DNA of 5,850 nt from Spirochaetaceae bacterium (lineage in GTDB: Bacteria > Spirochaetota > Spirochaetia > JABEVK01): assembly GCA_023265735.1 (NCBI GenBank), contig JAHFSN010000156.1, positions 1 through 5,850 of the forward strand, read 5' to 3'. Shown in pieces: positions 1 to 4,863 of this stretch. The position numbers and the translations under genes are program-made. The notes beneath the pieces are model-generated. The model was not told where the DNA came from. It saw only the letters and a program-made list of their open reading frames with translations, and searched no databases. Numbering within the stretch: position 1 is the first letter of the stretch; the number at the start of each line of letters is the position of its first letter.

Positions 1-198
1 ATCAGCCTGGCCGGTGCCCTGGCCAGCAACGCCGTACAGATCGTCTTGGCCATGACCGTGGTCTATGGTCCCGCCTCGGGGGTGGTGGCCCCCTGGTACC
101 TCGGCCTGGGTACCTTTACCGGCTGGGTCATGGGTTGGGGCGCCACGGCGTTCCAGCGTCACTCCAAATGGCTGGAGAGGCTTCGTGCCACCGCGTAG
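1..198 (+). CDS. Gx transporter family membrane protein, C-terminal part (heptaprenyl diphosphate synthase component I-like)
   Basis: The first 65 codons are open in frame 1 and end at TAG 196-198; the start lies outside the window. The peptide begins ISLAGALASNAVQIVLA, which resembles the conserved helix of the Gx / heptaprenyl diphosphate synthase component I family (pattern S-x-x-G-A-x-A-x-N-x-x-Q). A second hydrophobic stretch follows (about residues 24-50, rich in Gly and Trp) and then a short basic tail (FQRHSKWLERLRATA), probably cytoplasmic. Proteins of this family are small integral membrane proteins that resemble the substrate-binding (S) subunits of ECF transporters; despite the old name, a role in prenyl synthesis is doubtful. 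The downstream membrane-protein gene starts inside the last codons of this one, so the two are probably translationally coupled. The family call rests on about 65 residues recalled by pattern and is moderately sure; that it is the end of a real membrane protein is surer. Confidence 0.7.
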   Translation: MSLAGALASNAVQIVLAMTVVYGPASGVVAPWYLGLGTFTGWVMGWGATAFQRHSKWLERLRATA

Positions 199-811
199 GC
201 GCCCCGACTTTCTGGGACCCCGAATCCATCCCACTGTCCGGTTCTTTTGGGGCCTGGGGCTCCTCTCTTGTCTGGTCTTTGCCGGGGATTGGGCCCCCAG
301 GTCTCTCCTGGCGCTCCTGGGACTGGCGTTGGCCCTGGCCTCGGGCAAGCGCGTCAGCATCGCCTACTTTGTGTTCCTGGTGGGGACGGTCGTCGTGTTC
401 CACCTCTTCCTGCCCCTGGGAAAAGTCTGGGTTCAGTTGGGCCCTTGGGCCATCACCGACGGAGCCTTCTACCTCGGTCTGGGTAAGGGAGTGACCTTCG
501 CGGGACTGGTGTTCTTTTCGCTGGCTTCCATCAGCCGAGACCTCCGGCTTCCGGGAAAATTCGGGGCCGTGTGGGGAAAAACCTTCGCGTGGTACGAGCA
601 GCTGATGGACCAGCGCCAGGCCCTGAAGCCCCGGGCCCTGCTCCTTTCCATCGACAGGCTGCTGGAACGGCTCTACCCGACAAAGTCTGGCGCCCCGGCG
701 ATGGCCTCGGAGGTTCAGGCGCGACAGGTTCTGCGCACCACAAAGGCGGGATGGGCCCTAGTGGCGGCCTCCTCGGCGGCGGCCTTGACCATCGCGGTCC
801 TGATCCCATGA
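185..811 (+). CDS. Polytopic membrane protein, possibly EcfT/CbiQ-like
   Basis: A 208-residue membrane protein. I choose GTG at 185 because GGAGAGG at 174-180 sits just upstream and because the in-frame sequence before it is a low-complexity shadow of the upstream gene; this gives a 14-nt overlap with the Gx-family gene. Hydrophobic segments lie at about residues 20-33, 38-53, 57-76, 100-115 and 189-207. Between the last two is a polar, basic stretch with SISRDLRLPGKFG (115-127), an aromatic segment (FAWYEQLMDQ, 135-144) and an amphipathic region to about 188. A long cytosolic loop between membrane segments is what T-components of ECF transporters (EcfT/CbiQ) use to contact their ATPases, and the neighbour resembles an S-component. 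I do not see a clear Ala-Arg-Gly coupling motif, and no ATPase gene is in the window, so the transporter role is inference. It could equally be a lineage-specific partner of Gx proteins. Its stop overlaps the flavodoxin start (ATGA, 808-811). Confidence 0.62.
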   Translation: MPPRRRPDFLGPRIHPTVRFFWGLGLLSCLVFAGDWAPRSLLALLGLALALASGKRVSIAYFVFLVGTVVVFHLFLPLGKVWVQLGPWAITDGAFYLGLGKGVTFAGLVFFSLASISRDLRLPGKFGAVWGKTFAWYEQLMDQRQALKPRALLLSIDRLLERLYPTKSGAPAMASEVQARQVLRTTKAGWALVAASSAAALTIAVLIP

Positions 812-1281
812 GGAACCCCCAGGGTCCCATTCTCATCGCCTGGGCGAGCCGGACGGGCAACACGGCCAACCTGGCGCAAAGAATTCTGGAAATCTTGGTG
901 AGAGAAGAACTTCCTGCCGTCTTGGTGCCAGCCAAAGACGTGGACTGGGCCTCCCTGCAGGACTGGTCGGCCCTCGTCGCGGGAAGTCCGACCTACGGTT
1001 CGGGAGACCTTCACGCCGACTGGGACCAGCCGGAACGCCAGTTACGCGACGTCGATCTCTCGGGATGGCCAGGGGCCGTCTTCGGATGCGGCAACCCCCG
1101 GTACGTCACTCCCTGGTGGGCCGTGGACATCCTGGCCAACCGCCTGAAGAACTGCGGCGCCCACCTGCTCGTCCCGCCTTACAAAGCCGACACCCTCACG
1201 GGTTTCCGCGTGAGGGACGCCGACGGCTGGATCGAGGATTTGGCGAGGGAACTCCACCGGGTCCGGGACGAGGAGTCCTGA
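808..1281 (+). CDS. Flavodoxin, short-chain type
   Basis: A 157-residue flavodoxin, a soluble cytosolic electron carrier that binds FMN. The phosphate-binding loop is SRTGNTA (residues 14-20), after the first beta strand (ILIAWA). The second FMN loop is GSPTYGSGDL (59-68), with Tyr63 where an aromatic residue often stacks on the flavin. The third is GCGNPRYVTPWW (93-104), with Tyr99 as the likely second stacking residue; the usual Asp after GxG is Asn here. The length fits the short-chain class. ATG 808 is chosen because it overlaps the upstream stop (ATGA) and places the first beta strand at the N-terminus; an open frame reaching back to 571 has no flavodoxin-like sequence. No convincing Shine-Dalgarno precedes it, so translation probably depends on coupling to the membrane-protein gene. 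Operon position after two membrane proteins suggests it exchanges electrons or flavin with a membrane system, though its partner is not shown. Confidence 0.92.
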   Translation: MRNPQGPILIAWASRTGNTANLAQRILEILVREELPAVLVPAKDVDWASLQDWSALVAGSPTYGSGDLHADWDQPERQLRDVDLSGWPGAVFGCGNPRYVTPWWAVDILANRLKNCGAHLLVPPYKADTLTGFRVRDADGWIEDLARELHRVRDEES

Positions 1282-1294
1282 ACCGGGGATGGGA

Positions 1295-2020
1295 CTACTT
1301 GGCCGGAGCGGCGTCGGGAGCGTCGGGGGCCAGGGTCGCCGTGGGCACCTCGATGGAAAGCAAGTCGACGTCGAAGATCAGCGTGGAATAGGGAGGAACG
1401 ACTCCGCCGCCCGCGCCCTGCTCGCCGTAGGCGAGACTCGAGGGAATAGTGAGCCGGTACTTGCCGCCCACGGCCATGAGCTGGATCCCTTCGGTCCACC
1501 CGGGGATCACCTGTTCCAGGGAAAACACGGCGGGTTCGCCCCTCTTGATGGAACTGTCAAACTCGGTTCCGTCGGCCAGAGTTCCGGTGTAGTCGACCTT
1601 GACGGTGTCGGTCACCTTGGGCTTGGGACCAGCCCCTTCGCGGAGAACTTCGATCTGAAGTCCGGTGGCCGTCGTCACCACGCCCGCCTTCTTCCCATGT
1701 TCGGCCAAGTAGTCTTTCTCCTTGGCCATCCGGGTCGCGTTGACCTTCTGCTGGGCCCCTCGCAGGGCATCGTTGACGATCTGCTTGGCTTTTTCGAGGT
1801 CAAACTTGGGTTTTGCCGAGCGGTCGAGGGAGTCCTTGAGACCCGCCAGAACCTGTTGGGGATCGAGGGTCAATCCGGTCGAAGCGAGGCTCTGACCCAT
1901 GAGGAGCCCGAAGGCGTAGTCCACGTCTTGGGAGGACGCGGGGGGGGTATCGGTCTTCTCCTGGGCAAAGACTCCGGCGAGCGCGCACGTCGCCCAAAGC
2001 AGGACCAGCAGTTTCTTCAT
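1295..2020 (-). CDS. Secreted FKBP-type peptidyl-prolyl cis-trans isomerase (Mip/FkpA-like)
   Basis: A 241-residue exported folding catalyst that isomerises Xaa-Pro bonds. ATG at 2020 is chosen over an in-frame TTG 21 bases upstream because AAGGA lies 8 nt before it and because it gives a clean signal peptide (MKKLLVLLWATCALAGVFA, cleavage likely after residue 19). Residues about 31-110 are alpha-helical and charged and correspond to the N-terminal FKBP domain that makes Mip/FkpA proteins dimerise. The catalytic FKBP domain spans about 115-223 and keeps the standard pocket: Tyr144, Phe154-Asp155, Phe166, Val171-Ile172, Trp175, Tyr198 and Phe216, so it should be active. The mature protein has no lipobox Cys and should be periplasmic. 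The C-terminus ends in an Ala/Pro/Asp-rich tail (about 226-241). The gene lies 24 bp downstream of ndk on the same strand and is probably cotranscribed. Its stop faces the flavodoxin stop 13 bp away, with no terminator hairpin visible between. Confidence 0.95.
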   Translation of the reverse strand: MKKLLVLLWATCALAGVFAQEKTDTPPASSQDVDYAFGLLMGQSLASTGLTLDPQQVLAGLKDSLDRSAKPKFDLEKAKQIVNDALRGAQQKVNATRMAKEKDYLAEHGKKAGVVTTATGLQIEVLREGAGPKPKVTDTVKVDYTGTLADGTEFDSSIKRGEPAVFSLEQVIPGWTEGIQLMAVGGKYRLTIPSSLAYGEQGAGGGVVPPYSTLIFDVDLLSIEVPTATLAPDAPDAAPAK

Positions 2021-2044
2021 TGTGTTCTTCCTTGTAGACAAATT

Positions 2045-2542
2045 CTAATCGAGAAAGTGTTCGTTTTGATCATTGCGGCGGTAGGTCACGTAGTCGGAGG
2101 GAGAGAACCAGAGGGCCAATTCCCGGGCCGCATCGTTGGCGTCGGCGGACGCGTGGATGAGGTTGCGGACTGATTCGCCAATCGGCTTGGTCGCCGCGAA
2201 CGTGTGGTGGGCGAAGTCTCCGCGGATCGTCCCGGGGGCGGCCTTCAAGGGCTCGGTGGCACCGCAGATTTTGCGGACATTCTCGACCGCGCTGACGCCC
2301 TCAACGGCGAAGGCCACCACGGGGCCCGAGGTGATGAAGGCGATGAGGGCGTTGCGCACGGCCTCGCCGTGGCGAACGGCAATGTCCTCGTAGGTGTAGT
2401 GACGGCCGGCCAGTTCGGCGTCGGCCGTCAGCAGCCGCATCGCGGTGATCTTCAACCCCATCCGTTCAAAGCGCTGGAGGATTTCTCCCACCAGCCCCCG
2501 GCGGACTCCGTCGGGCTTGATGAGGCAGAGAGTGGTTTCCAT
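2045..2542 (-). CDS. ndk: Nucleoside diphosphate kinase
   Basis: A 165-residue enzyme that moves the gamma phosphate of ATP onto NDPs through a phosphohistidine, balancing NTP and dNTP pools. The start is METTLCLIKPDG, with the conserved Lys9-Pro-Asp-Gly; other family marks are Tyr49, SGPVVAFAVEG (72-82), Arg90, Thr96 and GTIRGDF (104-110). The active-site segment is NLIHASAD (127-134), with catalytic His130 and Ser132. The usual motif is N-x-x-H-G/A-S-D; here Ala133 stands at the Asp position and an Asp follows at 134. About 10 extra residues (HHTFAATKPIGESVR, 112-126) precede the motif, and the tail runs on to 165, against about 140-150 in common forms; I recall similar longer forms in some bacterial lineages. 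GGAGG lies only 2 nt before ATG, an unusually short spacing; an in-frame TTG 9 bases upstream has no better site and would move the start into that GGAGG. The isomerase gene follows in the same direction. Confidence 0.95.
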   Translation of the reverse strand: METTLCLIKPDGVRRGLVGEILQRFERMGLKITAMRLLTADAELAGRHYTYEDIAVRHGEAVRNALIAFITSGPVVAFAVEGVSAVENVRKICGATEPLKAAPGTIRGDFAHHTFAATKPIGESVRNLIHASADANDAARELALWFSPSDYVTYRRNDQNEHFLD

Positions 2543-2607
2543 GGCCTCCAATGTAACGGTTTTCGTCCCTTTGACAAGACCTGGGGTGCAAGAGTAAGGT
2601 CTGGAGC
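2543..2607. promoter_or_regulatory. Divergent promoter region between ndk and the lipoprotein gene
   Basis: These 65 bp are the only spacer between divergently read genes, so the promoters for both transcripts should lie here or inside the flanking coding sequence. On the plus strand a perfect TTGACA is at 2571-2576, but the sequence 16-17 bp later (AGTAAG, 2593-2598) is a poor -10 match and coincides with the likely ribosome site AAGG (2596-2599, 8 nt before ATG 2608). On the minus strand TTGTCA (2577-2572) is followed after 16 bp by TACATT (2555-2550), four of six matches to TATAAT; this would put the transcript start almost on the ndk ATG. The two -35-like boxes overlap in TTGACAA (2571-2577). 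Seen directly: the boxes. Inferred: that they work as promoters. Confidence 0.4.
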
Positions 2608-3603
2608 ATGCATCGGCGAACCCTCGGGCTCCTGTTCGGTTTGGTCCTGGTCCTCCTCGGCTCCTGCGGCCAGGGCCAGCAAGCCTATCTTGACCGGGTC
2701 CAGCCGCTTCCCCGGGAACGCGCTCATCCCCTCTTGGGCGACATCACCGCCATGCTGCCCCACCCCGGGGCCTGGAAACCCGATGACCTGGTTCGAACCT
2801 GGAAGGCCTTCCTGGGCGACACGCCCGTTCCCCTCCATCAGGGTACGGCGACCACCTTCGTCTACTATGACTTCACCGGAACGCTGAACGCAGTCTACCT
2901 GGAGGCGTCGTTCGCTCCGAAGCGGCTGGAGCCGTTGGAGCGGGTGGGGTCGACGGGCCTCTTTCTGAGAACCTACGACATCTTCCGCCAGGAACGGGCG
3001 CTCTACCGCTTCAGTGACGGAAAGCGCGCCCTCCCCGACCCCTTCAACGCGACGCTGGACACCACCGACAAATCGTGGCAGCGGATCACGGCTCCCGACC
3101 CCGCCTTCAGCGCGGTCGAACGCGTCGTGGGGGCCTCCGAATCGGGGCTCGGCGGCCAGGATTTGACCGTTCTGCTCCCCAAGGCCTACGACAGGAACCT
3201 CGCGTGGACGTACCCCTTCCTGGTCGTAGTGGGGCTAGACGGACTCGACTGGACGGACACCGTCGGTCCCCTCTTGAACGACAACCTCATTCGCCCCGTC
3301 CTGGTGTTCAGCGTGGGGACAAAGAACGGCGCCGCCTGGGGCCTGTCCGACCTCCGCTCCACCCTGGAAACCCGGGTCATTCCGTGGATTCGGGAAAACT
3401 ACCGGGTCTCGAAGACCCCCGCCGATCTGACGCTGGTGGGCTGGGCTTCGTCGGCCAAGGTCGTACAGGATTTGGCGGCGAGCCGTCCCGACTTCTGGAC
3501 GAAGACCTGGACCCCGGCCGTTGACCCAGCCCGGTCAGACGAGGCCTGGACGACCTTGGCGCCCCCCTATTTGAAGGCTCAATTCGGGGTGGTTCCCCCG
3601 TGA
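2608..3603 (+). CDS. Esterase-like lipoprotein with degenerate catalytic motif
   Basis: A 331-residue predicted lipoprotein. The signal peptide is MHRRTLGLLFGLVLVLLGSC with lipobox LGSC, so Cys20 should be lipidated after cleavage. Residues about 60-150 look like the beta-sandwich N-terminal domain of enterochelin-esterase-type proteins (TTFVYYDFTG, 82-91, and a final FSDGKRALPDPFNAT, 135-149). From about 165 the sequence follows the putative esterase alpha/beta-hydrolase fold (PF00756 type): LTVLLPKAYD, a central strand YPFLVVVGLDGLDW (202-215), a strand near 230, and VIPWIRENYRV (257-267). At the expected nucleophile elbow G-x-S-x-G-G the protein has GWASSA (278-283), so Ala280 replaces the catalytic Ser. 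The chain ends about 48 residues later, with no room for the usual acid and His. I infer a binding or scaffold protein, not an active esterase. AAGG at 2596-2599 is the likely ribosome site; its stop overlaps the next start. The fold call is by pattern and moderately sure; the lipoprotein call is stronger. Confidence 0.8.
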   Translation: MHRRTLGLLFGLVLVLLGSCGQGQQAYLDRVQPLPRERAHPLLGDITAMLPHPGAWKPDDLVRTWKAFLGDTPVPLHQGTATTFVYYDFTGTLNAVYLEASFAPKRLEPLERVGSTGLFLRTYDIFRQERALYRFSDGKRALPDPFNATLDTTDKSWQRITAPDPAFSAVERVVGASESGLGGQDLTVLLPKAYDRNLAWTYPFLVVVGLDGLDWTDTVGPLLNDNLIRPVLVFSVGTKNGAAWGLSDLRSTLETRVIPWIRENYRVSKTPADLTLVGWASSAKVVQDLAASRPDFWTKTWTPAVDPARSDEAWTTLAPPYLKAQFGVVPP

Positions 3604-4841
3604 GCGACCTCTTCCCTTTCCTGACCGAGGCCGTGACGCCCTGGCATGCGGTGGGGGCCCTGGCCCGTCGGCTGAAAGACGCCGGGTACCGAGAACTGAG
3701 CGAGTCCGAACCTTGGCGGCTCCAAGCCTCCCAGGGCTATTTCCTGAGTCGGGGCGGCGCCCTGGCGGCCTTTGTGGTCGGCAGTCATCCTTCGGCCGGC
3801 TGGACGGTGGCCACGGCGCACACAGACTCCCCCGGCTGGAAACTGAAGTGGCCGTCGGCCAAGGCGCATCCCTCCGGGGTCACCAGAATCGGTACCGAAG
3901 TCTACGGTTCCCCCATCCACTCCACCTGGTTTGACCGCCCCTTGGCGGTGGCGGGCCGGATCTTCGTCCGGGGTCCCCAGGGACTTCGGGAGGTCCTCGT
4001 CCAGACCGAACCTCTGGGCGTGTTTCCCAACCTGGCCATCCACTACAACCGCGAGGTCAACAAGGGGCAGGCCTACGACCTGACGGAGCATTTGAGCCTC
4101 TTGGCCGCGTTTGGCCCCGAAGGCGGGACGGCGTTCCTGGCCCAGCTGGGGGAGTTTGATCCCACCGACTGGGTGGCCTCCGATCTCTTTGCCGTGGATG
4201 CGTCGGCCCCCGTGGCCCTGGGTTCCGACGGACTATTTACGGCGCCACGGATCGACAACCTGGCCGGGTGCCACGCCGTGGTCGAGGGACTTCTGGCCTC
4301 CCGGACCTCCACGAGAACGAACCTGGCCCTCTGCTTCGACCACGAGGAGATCGGCTCGACCACGTGGACCGGGGCGGACTCCTCGTTCCTTATCGATTTG
4401 ATGACCCGGGTGCACCAGGCGGTGGGCGGGACCTCCGAGGACTTCTACCGGACGAAGGCTTCCAGCCTCCTCGTGAGCGTCGACGCGGCCCACGGGGTCC
4501 ACCCTAACTGGCCTAGTCAGCACGACGAGGCCTATGCCCCCCTCCTGGGTCGGGGCCCCGTGGTGAAGTCCAGCGCGCGGTTCAGCTACGCGACGACCGC
4601 TGCCACCGAGGCCCGGGTCCGGGAGGCCGCCCAGGGAGCCGGGGTCACCCTCCAGGACTACGTGATGAAATCCACCTTGGTTCCGGGGAGTACGGTGGGG
4701 CCCCTCACCACATCGCTGGCCGGTCTGCCCGGCGTCGACCTGGGCATTCCCATCTGGGCCATGCACTCGGTGCGCGAAACCGCCGACTTGAGGGACCAAC
4801 AGGCCCTGATCCGGCTCATTTCCGGGGTCCTCAGCCCGTAA
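3600..4841 (+). CDS. M18 family aminopeptidase (aspartyl aminopeptidase-like)
   Basis: A 413-residue cytosolic zinc exopeptidase of family M18, which removes N-terminal residues, typically acidic ones, from peptides and forms large oligomers. All metal and catalytic motifs of the family are present: ATAHTDSPGWKLK with His74, RIDNLAG with Asp219, FDHEEIGS with Glu249 (general base) and Glu250, SVDAAHGVHPNW with Asp295, and MHSVRE with His389. The GSTVGP segment (363-368) is also typical. The length matches the family and the gene looks intact. No signal peptide is visible. The start is GTG 3600 within GTGA, overlapping the lipoprotein stop by 4 nt; GGGGTGG at 3587-3593 is a possible ribosome site, 6 nt upstream. 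Because of the overlap its translation is probably coupled to the lipoprotein gene. Substrate class (acidic versus broad) cannot be read from the sequence; members are variously named ApeA, ApeB or PepX-like, so no symbol is given. Confidence 0.96.
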   Translation: MSDLFPFLTEAVTPWHAVGALARRLKDAGYRELSESEPWRLQASQGYFLSRGGALAAFVVGSHPSAGWTVATAHTDSPGWKLKWPSAKAHPSGVTRIGTEVYGSPIHSTWFDRPLAVAGRIFVRGPQGLREVLVQTEPLGVFPNLAIHYNREVNKGQAYDLTEHLSLLAAFGPEGGTAFLAQLGEFDPTDWVASDLFAVDASAPVALGSDGLFTAPRIDNLAGCHAVVEGLLASRTSTRTNLALCFDHEEIGSTTWTGADSSFLIDLMTRVHQAVGGTSEDFYRTKASSLLVSVDAAHGVHPNWPSQHDEAYAPLLGRGPVVKSSARFSYATTAATEARVREAAQGAGVTLQDYVMKSTLVPGSTVGPLTTSLAGLPGVDLGIPIWAMHSVRETADLRDQQALIRLISGVLSP

Positions 4842-4852
4842 TCTCTTGAGGA
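4828..4852 (+). promoter_or_regulatory. Possible hairpin covering the ribosome site of the GH3 gene
   Basis: TCCTCA (4828-4833) can pair with TGAGGA (4847-4852), a 6-bp stem with a 13-nt loop that can close one base further by a G-U pair. The 3' arm contains GAGGA, the only Shine-Dalgarno-like site before the GH3 start at 4864, and the loop holds the aminopeptidase stop codon TAA (4839-4841). Ribosomes ending the aminopeptidase would open the stem, so the arrangement could couple the two genes. The stem is short and may be chance; it is not followed by a T-run, so it is not a terminator. Confidence 0.25.
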
Positions 4853-4863
4853 AAATCGTTTCG

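Noticed and set aside
65..184. Upstream extension of the second membrane-protein gene to an ATG-like start near position 65
   Set aside because: The extension is in the shadow of the Gx-family gene, has a Trp/Pro/Arg-rich non-membrane composition, and GTG 185 has a good ribosome site.
571..807. N-terminal extension of the flavodoxin frame
   Set aside because: The sequence is a Gly/Pro/Ala-rich shadow of the membrane-protein gene; ATG 808 places the FMN-binding loop at the normal position.
1282..1294. Terminator between the convergent flavodoxin and isomerase genes
   Set aside because: Only 13 bp separate the stops and no hairpin with a T-run is visible; termination must occur inside flanking coding sequence or by another means.
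2021..2044. Separate promoter for the isomerase gene in the 24-bp gap after ndk
   Set aside because: The gap holds a ribosome site (AAGGA) but is too short for a full promoter, and no convincing -35/-10 pair is seen in it.
1289..2173. Long plus-strand open frame of 294 codons opposite the isomerase and ndk genes
   Set aside because: It lies antisense to two clearly recognised genes, has a Gly/Val/His-rich shadow composition typical of GC-rich DNA, and shows no recognisable domain.
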